Assembly: GCA_944327245.1 (NCBI GenBank)
Contig: CALVHD010000004.1
Coordinates: 1-64,000, forward strand
Reading direction: 5' to 3'
From: Candidatus Gastranaerophilales bacterium
Lineage (GTDB): Bacteria; Cyanobacteriota; Vampirovibrionia; Gastranaerophilales; Gastranaerophilaceae
DNA length: 64,000 bases
This document shows, one piece after another, positions 53,911 through 62,743 of the stretch (the first letter of the stretch is position 1; each line of letters opens with the position of its first letter). The translations under genes were made by a program, and so were the position numbers. Below the pieces are notes generated by a model that searched no databases, was not told the origin of the DNA, and was given only the letters and a program-made list of their open reading frames with translations.

Positions 53911-55467
53911 TTATGATTTCTTTTCTTTTGGAATCCCTTTAACAAATAACACCAATGGAATTATAACAAAACAAGCTATTGCGCATACTTCAAAAGTATC
54001 TCTAAATGCGCCCATATTTGCTTGTTGAAGCATTTGTTTGTATAGCATAGTTTGAGCCATGTAGTTTGAATGGATATCATTTGACATTGAGATAAAAGCT
54101 GATTGATAATAATGTAATCTTTCAATGAAGTTATCATTTAGCATTGTTAAATTATCAACTAAGTAGCTTTGATGTGCCTGTGCTTTTCTTGAAATAAGAG
54201 TTGTTACGATAGATGTTCCTATAGCTCCTCCTATGTTTTTTAATAAGTTTTGAACACCTGATGCGTTTGTCATTTGTTCATTTGTTAATGTCATTGTGGA
54301 TAGAGTAATAATAGGAATCATGCTCATTGACATACCAATACCCATAATAAAGTTGGGTATTACAATATTCATTGTTGCAATATTTAAATTCAGCTCGCAT
54401 AACATAAAGCTTGATATACTTAAAAGACTCAAGCCCATCATTACAAGAAGTTTGTTATTTATTTTACTTCCGATTGTTCCTATAAAGATAACTGTCGAAA
54501 GTGCGCCTATACCTCTAGGCATCATTGCAAGACCTGATAAATATGCATCATAACCCATCAGCCCTTGTAAAAATTGCGGTAAAATAGCCAATGAAGCTAA
54601 TAATACACCTTGCATTACGACTTGTACAACTGTTCCGAAAAAGAAATTTCTATCTTTAAAAACATTTAAATCTATTAAAGAATCTTTTTTGGTAGATTGT
54701 ATATAGAAAAACCATGTTGCAAAAACAACGGCAAAAAATGTTAACCAGCAAACCCAAGTTGAGCCGAACCAGTCGGCGTCATTACCTTTATCCAATACGA
54801 TTTGCATACAAGTAAGCCAACCTATTAGCATAAAAAAGCCAATGTTGTCTATTTTTACATTTTCTTGTTTTTTTGCATACGGCGGATCTTCAATGAATCT
54901 TTTAGATAAACCTACTGCCATAATACCAACCGGAATATTAATAAAATATATAAAAGGCCATGACCAGTTTGTTGTTATCCAACCGCCCAAAACAGGTCCT
55001 ATGATTGGAGCAATAACTACAACTAAGCCAAATAGAGCCATAGATTGCGCTCTTTTTTCAATCGGGAATAATTCAAGCATTATAGCTTGAGATAATGGCA
55101 GTAATGCGCCGCCTCCAAACCCTTGCAAAATACGCATAATTACCATCTCAGGCAGCGAACGGGACGTTCCGCAAAGCAAAGACGCAACAGTAAATATAAT
55201 TATGCTTAATATGAAGAAATTTTTTCTTCCCATTAATTTACTAAAGAAATCAACAGAAGGTATAACAATGCCTGATGCAATTAAATAGCTTGTTAAAACC
55301 CAAGTACTTTCTTGTCTTGATACTGAAAAACTTCCTGCCATATATGGCAGAGCAACGTTTGCGATTGTTTCATCCAAAACAAACATAAATGCTGCAACCA
55401 TCAAAGGGATACATATTACCCAAGGGTTGTTTTTGGGCTGCCAATTTTCTTGTGTTGTTTCTGCCAC
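53911..55467 (-). CDS. emrB: EmrB-type MFS multidrug exporter
   Basis: The 518-residue, 14-helix DHA2 transporter has FVLDETIANVALPYMAG in helix 1, SYLIASGIVIP, and motif C around GPVLGGWITTNWSWPFIYFINIPVG. It pumps hydrophobic drugs through EmrA and an outer-membrane channel. It lies 12 bp after the emrA-like gene, in one operon behind the marR-like gene. A TolC-type gene is divergent, giving a full tripartite pump. Confidence 0.93.
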   Translation of the reverse strand: MAETTQENWQPKNNPWVICIPLMVAAFMFVLDETIANVALPYMAGSFSVSRQESTWVLTSYLIASGIVIPSVDFFSKLMGRKNFFILSIIIFTVASLLCGTSRSLPEMVIMRILQGFGGGALLPLSQAIMLELFPIEKRAQSMALFGLVVVIAPIIGPVLGGWITTNWSWPFIYFINIPVGIMAVGLSKRFIEDPPYAKKQENVKIDNIGFFMLIGWLTCMQIVLDKGNDADWFGSTWVCWLTFFAVVFATWFFYIQSTKKDSLIDLNVFKDRNFFFGTVVQVVMQGVLLASLAILPQFLQGLMGYDAYLSGLAMMPRGIGALSTVIFIGTIGSKINNKLLVMMGLSLLSISSFMLCELNLNIATMNIVIPNFIMGIGMSMSMIPIITLSTMTLTNEQMTNASGVQNLLKNIGGAIGTSIVTTLISRKAQAHQSYLVDNLTMLNDNFIERLHYYQSAFISMSNDIHSNYMAQTMLYKQMLQQANMGAFRDTFEVCAIACFVIIPLVLFVKGIPKEKKS

Positions 55468-55479
55468 TTTAGTTTGCCT

Positions 55480-56469
55480 TTATTTAACTTTTACTTTCGG
55501 TACTACGCTCATTCCTGAAACGATATTATATTGAGATTTATCAATAGGTTCATCAAAAACAATTTTAACAGGAATTCTTTGAACGATTTTTACAAATGAA
55601 CCAACGGCATTTTCAGGCGGGAATAAGCTTGATTTTGCTCCTGATGCCCTTTGAATTGAATCAACATGTCCTTTGAATTTTTTGTGTTTATATGCATCAA
55701 TTTTAATTGTAACAGGTTGCCCCGGGCGCATTTGTCCTACTTGGTTTTCTTTAAAGTTCGCAACTATCCAAACTTCATCAGGCACTATTGCAAATAAAGG
55801 CCCTCCAACAGAAACATAACTTCCCTTTTCAATTCTTCTGTTTGTTATTGTTCCTGAGTTTGGTGCTATGACGTTTGTATATTTTAGATTAAGCTCAGCT
55901 TGTTTCATGATTGCTTCAAGGGTTTTCAAGTCTGCATCTGCAACATTTTGTCCATCAGAGAAGATATCTTCTTTTGCTTTTGTTTGTCTTGCTAAAACAG
56001 AATCATAGTTGGTTTGTGCTTTGTCTAAAACTTGTTTTGAAACCGCGCCTTGTTGATAAAGAGTTTTATATCTTTCAAGGTCTGTTTTTGCCAGTTGAAT
56101 TTCGGAGTTAACTGCGCTTAAATTTGCTTTTGCATTTTTTTGGTTTAAAAGGGCTTTTTGATATGCCGCTTTTGCTTGTTTATATTTTTCTATATATACT
56201 TCATCATCAATTTTAGCAACTAAGTCGCCTTTTTTTACTTCCATATTATCTTTGACATAACTTTCAATAATATGCCCTGATACTTTAGGTGTTATTTGAA
56301 TAATATCGGCTTCAACATAAGCGTCATCAGTTGATTGGTAATGACTCTCGTGGAAAAGATAAAGCGAAACAAGTATTGCTGCAATAATTGCAAGCGGAAC
56401 TAATATTTTTCTTTTTTTTACTCGTTTTGGAGCTTTATTTTCTTCTTCTTGTATATTTTCGTTTGACAT
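55480..56469 (-). CDS. emrA: EmrA/HlyD-family membrane fusion protein
   Basis: The 329-residue periplasmic adaptor has one N-terminal transmembrane helix (ILVPLAIIAAILVSLYLF), HYQSTDDAYVEADIIQITPKVSG as in EmrA, a lipoyl half-motif (VKDNMEVKKGDLVAKID), a coiled-coil hairpin (~90-190) and a beta-barrel (GSYVSVGGPLFAIV). It links EmrB to the outer-membrane channel. Confidence 0.93.
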   Translation of the reverse strand: MSNENIQEEENKAPKRVKKRKILVPLAIIAAILVSLYLFHESHYQSTDDAYVEADIIQITPKVSGHIIESYVKDNMEVKKGDLVAKIDDEVYIEKYKQAKAAYQKALLNQKNAKANLSAVNSEIQLAKTDLERYKTLYQQGAVSKQVLDKAQTNYDSVLARQTKAKEDIFSDGQNVADADLKTLEAIMKQAELNLKYTNVIAPNSGTITNRRIEKGSYVSVGGPLFAIVPDEVWIVANFKENQVGQMRPGQPVTIKIDAYKHKKFKGHVDSIQRASGAKSSLFPPENAVGSFVKIVQRIPVKIVFDEPIDKSQYNIVSGMSVVPKVKVK

Positions 56470-56478
56470 TTTTTTCTC

Positions 56479-56946
56479 CTATATATTTGTTTTTACTGCT
56501 TTTTCAACGACTTTTATAAAATTTTGGAGTGTTTTTTTTGTTTCTTCAATGGTTTCTTGTGAAAATTCGCTTTGAATTTTTTTCACAATAGGGTCTGATA
56601 TTTTAGACATTTCATCTATGATTTTGGCACCTTTGGGTGTAATTGTAAGAATTTTTGCAGGTCTGTTGTTTTTTGTTGAAAGTTTAATTTCTATGTAACC
56701 TTTTTCTTTTAAAAAATTAACCAATTTGCCCGTATTTGAGCGGTCTTTCAAAAGAATTCTTGCTAAATCTCTTTGACAGCATTCTTTCGTTTCTGAGATT
56801 ATTTTTAGAGCAAGATGTTCATTTGCGCTTAAGCCGATTTTTAATTCTTTAAAAAATTGATCAAAAAGCATGTGAAAAATTTTTGCACTTACATGAATTT
56901 GATAAAATAAAGAATCTTCATATTTTGTTGAATATTTGTAATCCAT
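56479..56946 (-). CDS. MarR-family transcriptional regulator
   Basis: The 155-residue winged-helix protein has the MarR core: SANEHLALKIISETKECCQRDLARILLKDRSNTGKLVNFLKEKGYI, then the wing STKNNRPAKILTITPKGAKI. MarR repressors release DNA when they bind small aromatic or drug molecules. It is the first gene of the pump operon and divergent from the tolC-like gene; an 18-bp palindrome at 57000-57017 is its likely binding site. Confidence 0.93.
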   Translation of the reverse strand: MDYKYSTKYEDSLFYQIHVSAKIFHMLFDQFFKELKIGLSANEHLALKIISETKECCQRDLARILLKDRSNTGKLVNFLKEKGYIEIKLSTKNNRPAKILTITPKGAKIIDEMSKISDPIVKKIQSEFSQETIEETKKTLQNFIKVVEKAVKTNI

Positions 56947-56967
56947 TTTTCCTTCTGAAATTAGCTT

Positions 56968-57017
56968 TTGACTTGTGTATTTTATGTTGTATAAAATACA
57001 TGTTGCATTTGCAACAT
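56968..57017 (+). promoter_or_regulatory. Promoter and MarR operator before the tolC-like gene
   Basis: TTGACT (56968-56973), 16-bp spacer, TATAAA (56990-56995). The perfect palindrome ATGTTGC-ATTT-GCAACAT (57000-57017) covers the expected start site, placing it where a repressor would block. It lies between the divergent pump genes and may control both. Confidence 0.75.
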
Positions 57018-57087
57018 TAATATGCTACCATCCTATTATAAAAAATGCAATAATAAAATTATAAGATACCGTTTAAACAGAGGAAAT

Positions 57088-58440
57088 ATGAAAAAATTAG
57101 TCGCATTAACATTATTAATATTTTTTAATTTTGCTTTTGTTGTTAATCCTGCGAATGCTATTTTAGAAAAAAAGAAGCAAGAAAATGAACAAACTATTTT
57201 GGATTATGTAAATTTTGACTGGTGGAAAAAGCAAAATGATCCTTATTTAGAAAAATATATTGCAAGTGCAATTAAAAATAACTATGACATTAAAACCGCA
57301 GCGCTAAAAATTGAACAAGCGAAAATAAATGTATTGGCTACGAGAGCTGGGCAGCTTCCTGTTGTTGCAGTTGGAGCTGCTCCTTTTTTAACAAAATTTC
57401 CCGAACAAACTAATACTCAAGGCTCAATTGCCCTGCCTATAATAGCTCAATATGAGCTTGATATTTTTGGAAAAAATTGGGACAAGACAAAATCTTCTAA
57501 AAAACTTTTAGAAGGTGCAATATATCAAACTCAAGCTTCTGATATTGCAATAGTTTCATTGGTTGGTTCAACCTATTATAATATTGTGAAATTGGATAAA
57601 GTAATTGAAATTCAAGAAAAATTAACAAAAGACAGAAAAGAAATCTATGACCTAATGAAAGTATCTAATCAAGAAGGTATAAGTTCTACTTCTGATTTGA
57701 TTTTAGCTGAAAAGTCTTATGTGCTTGCTCAAAATGATTTAATAGAATATCAAAAAAACAGAACTAATTTATTAAATGCTATGGCTGTTTTAATTGGAGA
57801 TAGCCCTAATAATATTGAAGAATATAAAAGAATTTCTTATGATGATTTGAGCAGTGAAATTTTTGTACCTAAAGAAATCTCATCGGATGTTGTCGTTAAT
57901 CGTCCGGATTATAAGTCAATTGAAAAGCAATTAGAATCAGCAGGAATTGATGTCAGAGTTGCAAAAAAAGAGTTTTTGCCGACAATTAACATTTTAGGTA
58001 TGCTTACTTTTGTTGCTGCATCTTCTTTTGGGGCAATGGATTGGAAAAATGCGTTTTCAATTTTGGGCGCCAGTGCCGATTTGCCTATATTTACCGGTTT
58101 TGCAAGAATTGCAAGTTTAAGATTGCAAAAAAATAAGTATGAACAACTTTTGGCTCAATATCAAAAGACAAATATAACTTCTATTCAAGAAATTAATGAT
58201 TCTTTGTATAATTTAAAATCCGATAATGAAAAGTTGGAAAATAATATCAAGGCTTTTGATATTCAGGACAAAGATTATAAATTGAGTCAAGCTAAATATA
58301 AAACAGGAGTTATTTCAAAATTAGATTTATTACAGCAAAAAGAAGCTCTTTTGTATATGGAGCAAAATGTAGTATCTTCTAAACTTGGATGTTATATAGA
58401 TAAAATAAGCTTATATAAAGCAACAGGAGCTAAAATTTAA
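57088..58440 (+). CDS. TolC/NodT-type outer-membrane efflux channel
   Basis: From the ATG at 57088 (AGAGGA upstream) the protein has 450 residues. A signal peptide (ALTLLIFFNFAFVVNPANA) is followed by an OmpR/NodT-type channel: FDWWKKQNDPYLEKYIASAIKNNYDIKTAALKIEQAK, the periplasmic helices, and a second half (RPDYKSIEKQLESAGIDVRVAKKEFLP). The longer frame from 57022 lacks a signal sequence at its start. It is the exit duct of the divergent EmrAB pump. Confidence 0.9.
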   Translation: MKKLVALTLLIFFNFAFVVNPANAILEKKKQENEQTILDYVNFDWWKKQNDPYLEKYIASAIKNNYDIKTAALKIEQAKINVLATRAGQLPVVAVGAAPFLTKFPEQTNTQGSIALPIIAQYELDIFGKNWDKTKSSKKLLEGAIYQTQASDIAIVSLVGSTYYNIVKLDKVIEIQEKLTKDRKEIYDLMKVSNQEGISSTSDLILAEKSYVLAQNDLIEYQKNRTNLLNAMAVLIGDSPNNIEEYKRISYDDLSSEIFVPKEISSDVVVNRPDYKSIEKQLESAGIDVRVAKKEFLPTINILGMLTFVAASSFGAMDWKNAFSILGASADLPIFTGFARIASLRLQKNKYEQLLAQYQKTNITSIQEINDSLYNLKSDNEKLENNIKAFDIQDKDYKLSQAKYKTGVISKLDLLQQKEALLYMEQNVVSSKLGCYIDKISLYKATGAKI

Positions 58441-58447
58441 TAACAAG

Positions 58448-58471
58448 AAAAGCCCCTTTTGGGGGGCTTTT
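58448..58471. terminator. Terminator after the efflux-channel gene
   Basis: AAAAGCCCC (58448-58456) pairs with GGGGCTTTT (58463-58471) across TTTTGG. The adjoining minus-strand gene ends four bases later, so it may work for both. Confidence 0.9.
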
Positions 58472-58474
58472 ATG

Positions 58475-60601
58475 TTAAATATATTTTTCTGCTCTTTTTA
58501 GAACTTTGTCTGCATTTTGCATAACTTGATTTATTTTATTTGTTTCTTCGTTACTGTATTGTGTTGCAGGTGCAATAAAATCGCTTGACGGGATATATGT
58601 TGCTGTATCCATTTGTTGATTAAGCTTATCGCTTTTAATATTTGTTTCGGATTTATTGCTGTCTATTTTAGATGTTGTTTGAGAAGTGTTTATTCCTTTT
58701 TTATTATTAATAAATTGGGTGTTATAAGGACTCATTTGAAGTTGAACATCTTTATTTTGAGCAGTTTGATTGTTGTCTGCGCTGAAATTAATTTCTTTTC
58801 CGTCAAGAAAATCTAATAAAAGTTTTGGATTGTTACCCAAAGCTTGTGCTAATTTTGGGTCAGATTGAATTTTTTCTATGGCCTTTGGATTATTTTGAAT
58901 TTTTTGAATTAATTCTCCTTGGGTTATTCCAAGCTCCGGAATGATTGTATTTTTTTGAGCTTCAAGTTTTGCTTTTTGTTCTTCTTCAGCTTTGTTATAA
59001 GGTTTTCCAAAGATTTTGTGAATTGCGCCTCTGATTGGTTTTGAAAACATGTTTGAAAATACAAACATAATTAAAATAAATCTTAAAGCACCGCCGCCAA
59101 ATCTAAGGAAAGGATTTGTTGTACCTTTTGTTATAGTTCCATCTTTAGCTATTTTATCAAGACCCATACCAAAGAATTTACCAATAGTTTTTAATCCTTT
59201 TGAAATTAAAGTATTGCCTTCTAAATTCTTTAAGCTTGCAAGTCCATAGGTAGTAGCAAATGCTAAAGGTGTTGAAATTGCAATAGAACCCATTGTGCCT
59301 ATATAATCATCGGCTACGGTTGCCGCTTTTTTATCTTTTGGTGCATCTTGAACATTATTGTATAAACTCATAATGCTGCTGCACAAAAATGCGCCAAGTC
59401 CTGATTTATCGTTAACAAAGTTTGAAATTGATTCGGTTGGAACTAAAATTGAATTTTGAACAAGTGAGCCCAGTTTTGTATCAGCTAAAGATCCGTTAAC
59501 TGCGTTAAATTTAATTAATGAATCGCCAAGATTGCCTTTGCCAAAACCTTTCCAGTTTTTATTAAACAGCTTTTTACCCACTGAATCAATTATATTAACT
59601 GGCCACCAAGTACTGATGAAGTTGCCTTGATCCATGGTAACCCCTTGGAATTCTGCAAAATCTTTTCCGCTTTTAATGGTTTTTAATTTTTCTAAAAGTT
59701 CTTGTTTGTTTATTTTTCCTGAAGCATCTTTTAAGTTGAAATTATCTGCGATGGCTTCTGTGAGTTCTGAGCAGAATTTTCTGTTATCTTTTATTTCGCT
59801 TAAATCTGTAATTTGTTTAAAGAAGCCATTTGCTTTATTCTCACCTACAAGCTTTTTGATTGAATCTAAAATTTCATTATTGGTTTTATTTAAATTATTA
59901 AATATTTCTTGTGCTTTAGCTTCGTCTTTTACTATGCCTTTTAAGACATTAAGAGCATCTTCAGGTTTGTCTAAAATAAGCCCTTTAAATGCTTGCAAAT
60001 CTTTTTTGTCTAATATATTGCCAAGTTCTTTATTAAAAGCAGCATTTTGTTTTTTACCTAAAGATGTTTTTATAATATCAACAGGGGTAAGTGAAAATAT
60101 AGAAACAAAGCCTCTACCATAACCTCTTGTTAAGTCGGCTTTTGGAGTTGCTCGTCTGGTTTTCATGGTTTCGATTATATCTTCCATGGTTTTAGATTTT
60201 TTAAGAGTTTCAATTATTTTATTTTTTGCATTTTCAAAAAATCCGCCAATATTTTGATATAGTTTATTATTTGCAAGAAAATCGTCAACCTTTATACCTA
60301 AATCAGCCATTTTATTTACTGATTTGTTGCCTAAAAAAGCTAAGCCTGCAACAGTTGCCAGAGTTAGCCCCAATGAAGTTATAAATTTTTTAGGATCTTC
60401 AATATGAAAAACATTTTTCATTGTTGAAACAATCCAGTTTTCTTTTACCGCTTCATGACCTTGTTGAGCAATTTCAACAGCGTCTTGTTTAATTTTATCT
60501 TTATCTACAGCAGAAAATTCAGGTTGATTTTCCTGCTTTTTAAGCGTTTTTTGTTGCTGCGGCTTGATTGCTGAATTATATTGCAAAGAAACGTTATCCA
60601 T
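58475..60601 (-). CDS. Large lineage-type membrane protein of unknown function
   Basis: The 708-residue protein begins MDNVSLQYNSAIKPQQQKTL and reaches a leader-like PEFSA near residue 30. It has hydrophobic stretches near residue 75 (FITSLGLTLATVAGLAFLG), near 440 (GSIAISTPLAFATTYGLA) and around 515 (ALRFILIMFVFSNMFS), separated by long helical and linker regions. Residues ~545-615 are helical with short IQNNPKAIEKIQSDPKLAQAL repeats, and the C terminus is Gln/Asn/Ser-rich. No family is recognised. It is probably a membrane scaffold of this bacterial group. Confidence 0.55.
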   Translation of the reverse strand: MDNVSLQYNSAIKPQQQKTLKKQENQPEFSAVDKDKIKQDAVEIAQQGHEAVKENWIVSTMKNVFHIEDPKKFITSLGLTLATVAGLAFLGNKSVNKMADLGIKVDDFLANNKLYQNIGGFFENAKNKIIETLKKSKTMEDIIETMKTRRATPKADLTRGYGRGFVSIFSLTPVDIIKTSLGKKQNAAFNKELGNILDKKDLQAFKGLILDKPEDALNVLKGIVKDEAKAQEIFNNLNKTNNEILDSIKKLVGENKANGFFKQITDLSEIKDNRKFCSELTEAIADNFNLKDASGKINKQELLEKLKTIKSGKDFAEFQGVTMDQGNFISTWWPVNIIDSVGKKLFNKNWKGFGKGNLGDSLIKFNAVNGSLADTKLGSLVQNSILVPTESISNFVNDKSGLGAFLCSSIMSLYNNVQDAPKDKKAATVADDYIGTMGSIAISTPLAFATTYGLASLKNLEGNTLISKGLKTIGKFFGMGLDKIAKDGTITKGTTNPFLRFGGGALRFILIMFVFSNMFSKPIRGAIHKIFGKPYNKAEEEQKAKLEAQKNTIIPELGITQGELIQKIQNNPKAIEKIQSDPKLAQALGNNPKLLLDFLDGKEINFSADNNQTAQNKDVQLQMSPYNTQFINNKKGINTSQTTSKIDSNKSETNIKSDKLNQQMDTATYIPSSDFIAPATQYSNEETNKINQVMQNADKVLKRAEKYI

Positions 60602-60682
60602 GATTTAAATCCATAATATTACAGTTACCTATATTATTTTAAAACAAATTAAGGAAAAATATTGCCCTAATATTAATAATAA

Positions 60683-60757
60683 TTAAGCAAGACGATATTT
60701 TTTATCGTATTCGTTTACTTTTGTAATAACGGTTTGAATGAAGTTAATTAATTGCAT
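60683..60757 (-). CDS. 24-residue peptide with a strong ribosome site
   Basis: The minus-strand frame starts ATG at 60757 and ends TAA at 60683-60685. It encodes MQLINFIQTVITKVNEYDKK and four more residues, an amphipathic helix by appearance. AGGAGG lies six bases before the ATG, the best-placed strong ribosome site in the region, and a TATACT -10 lies upstream. It may be a small regulatory or membrane-binding peptide, or the upstream leader of the 708-residue gene. It is too short for length to prove coding. Confidence 0.5.
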   Translation of the reverse strand: MQLINFIQTVITKVNEYDKKYRLA

Positions 60758-60832
60758 AATTTTCCTCCTGATATATTTTTTACTCTCTATGTAGATATAA
60801 AGTATATATTCAGAAAAAAATTGCCTGCAAAA

Positions 60833-62146
60833 TTACAGATTGTTAATAATTTGTAATATTTCATCAAAACTATAGTAATCATCTAAAATATGAATTTTCA
60901 TTTTTTTATTTATTTTTTTGATATCATCAATTGTTTTGCCGTCTAAAAATATTTCTTTATAGCTTTCACCGTTTTTTTGAAGCATAACAGAAGGTAAAAT
61001 AAGATGTTGAATATCTTTATCTTTAATTGTATCTATAATATCCTGCCCTACGATTAAACCTGCAACATTAATATCTTCGCCAAAGAACTTATTTTTAATT
61101 TCAATAACTTCAAAATCAAGATTTTTAACATTGATTTCTTTTTTGAATTCACAAAATAGTTTATAGGCGCTCTGAGCTGTGGCAATAGTAATTTTTGTCG
61201 GTGTTTTAATTTGTTTTTTCATTTTTTTAAGGCATTTTTTAAAGCTGTCTTTTAAAAGTCTTATTGCACCAACGCCATCTTCAATTTGTAAAAAATCGCC
61301 GTAATATTTTTTGTTTGGAACATCTAAACCGGCTATTAAGAAAAATTCATCTGAAACCATTGCAATTTGTTTTTTTATGGATTTATTAAAATCATCCACT
61401 ATTTTTATTGTTTCAAGAGCCGTTTTTTTATCTACTCTTTTGAAATCTTCTTTTCTATATTTTGAAATTCCAACAGGAACAATTGCAACTGATTTTATAA
61501 TTGATTTAACACTTTTTAGGTCTTCAAGAGTTCTTTTTAATTCTTCACCATCGTTTATTGAAGGACATAGAACAATTTGAGCGTGGATTTTTGTTTTGAT
61601 TTTTTTAAATCGTTTTAACTGCTCCATGATTTTTTTTGCGTTAGGATTTCTGGTCATTTTAACTCTTAAATCAGGGTTTGTTGTGTGAATTGAAACAAAA
61701 AGCGGAGAAATATGATATTTTTCAATTCTTTTAAAATCATCTTCTTTTAAATTTGTCAAAGTAACATAAGTACCTTGAATGTAAGATAATCTCCAATCAT
61801 CATCTTTAACATATAATGATTCTCTTAATCCCTTGGGTTGTTGGTCTACAAAGCAAAAAATGCAATGGTTGCAACATTTTTTAACTCCGTCAAAAACAGC
61901 AGAAGTAAAAATAATCCCTAAATCTTCATCAAAATCTTTTTCTATTTCATATTCTTCTAGGTCGCCATTTTTGTGTTCAACCAAAAGATTAATTTCTTCG
62001 TCATTTATTATGAAGCTGTAGTCGATTATGTCTATGGGAGTTTGGTTGTTGATTGATAAAATTCTATCGCCTGATTTAATTTTTAATTCATCGGCAATTG
62101 AATTTTTTATTACATTTTCAACAACCATATTAATTTTTTTGTTCAT
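60833..62146 (-). CDS. DUF512-family radical-SAM protein with a PDZ domain
   Basis: The 437-residue protein has an N-terminal PDZ-like domain (SIADELKIKSGDRILSINNQ), then the radical-SAM-like cysteine motif CNHCIFCFVDQ with DWRLSYIQGTYVTLTNL. The C-terminal DUF512 part includes VGQDIIDTIKD and LPSVMLQKNGES. The family is widespread and functionally unassigned. It overlaps the padR-like gene by 4 nt, so the two are co-translated. Confidence 0.9.
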   Translation of the reverse strand: MNKKINMVVENVIKNSIADELKIKSGDRILSINNQTPIDIIDYSFIINDEEINLLVEHKNGDLEEYEIEKDFDEDLGIIFTSAVFDGVKKCCNHCIFCFVDQQPKGLRESLYVKDDDWRLSYIQGTYVTLTNLKEDDFKRIEKYHISPLFVSIHTTNPDLRVKMTRNPNAKKIMEQLKRFKKIKTKIHAQIVLCPSINDGEELKRTLEDLKSVKSIIKSVAIVPVGISKYRKEDFKRVDKKTALETIKIVDDFNKSIKKQIAMVSDEFFLIAGLDVPNKKYYGDFLQIEDGVGAIRLLKDSFKKCLKKMKKQIKTPTKITIATAQSAYKLFCEFKKEINVKNLDFEVIEIKNKFFGEDINVAGLIVGQDIIDTIKDKDIQHLILPSVMLQKNGESYKEIFLDGKTIDDIKKINKKMKIHILDDYYSFDEILQIINNL

Positions 62147-62634
62147 AATAATTCAATCAGTTTTTCTGTTTGTTCAAGAGTAATCTTTACGGTTTTTTTC
62201 TGTAAATCGTTTAGAGAAATATATTCGTTATTTATGCCTTTTTCAAGTTTTATTTTATATAATTCTAAAGCATTTTTCAGATTTTCTTTAAATTCTATTA
62301 ATTCATTCACACTCAAAACGTCGCTGCAATAGAGCATTATTTTAGCCTCATTTAATATATGATAGGGATTTTGAGGTATGTATGAGATTAAAAGTTCGTT
62401 TAAGTGTTTTTTTCCTTCAGGAGTTATAGAATATATTTTAGATAACATTCCGCCATTGGACATTTTTTCTATGAAGCTGACACAGTCCAAATTTTCAAGT
62501 CTTTTTAGTGCAGGGTTAATTGTTCCTGTGCTTGATTTTATATAAGCAAAGAAAACTTCTTCTAATATTTTTGATACACGATATATTGTGGCATCGTATT
62601 TATTTAGAATATATAATATTGCAATTTCAATCAT
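62143..62634 (-). CDS. PadR-family transcriptional regulator
   Basis: The 163-residue protein opens with IAILYILNKYDATIYRVSKILEEVF and has the winged helix GTINPALKRLENLDCVSFIEK followed by the C-terminal helix pair for dimerisation. PadR regulators respond to small molecules or stress. It is the first gene of a pair with the DUF512 radical-SAM gene and may regulate itself. Confidence 0.82.
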   Translation of the reverse strand: MIEIAILYILNKYDATIYRVSKILEEVFFAYIKSSTGTINPALKRLENLDCVSFIEKMSNGGMLSKIYSITPEGKKHLNELLISYIPQNPYHILNEAKIMLYCSDVLSVNELIEFKENLKNALELYKIKLEKGINNEYISLNDLQKKTVKITLEQTEKLIELL

Positions 62635-62743
62635 AACTTTATATTAGCACAATTTTATATAAAAAAATTAATAAAAATATATAATTACTTTTATATCTGT
62701 AATTTTAAGATAAGATTATAAAGGTTTCTATAAGGAAAAGTAA

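Noticed and set aside
57022-57087. Upstream start for the TolC-type gene
   Set aside because: It would hide the signal peptide inside the protein; the ATG at 57088 has an AGAGGA ribosome site and opens directly into the signal peptide.
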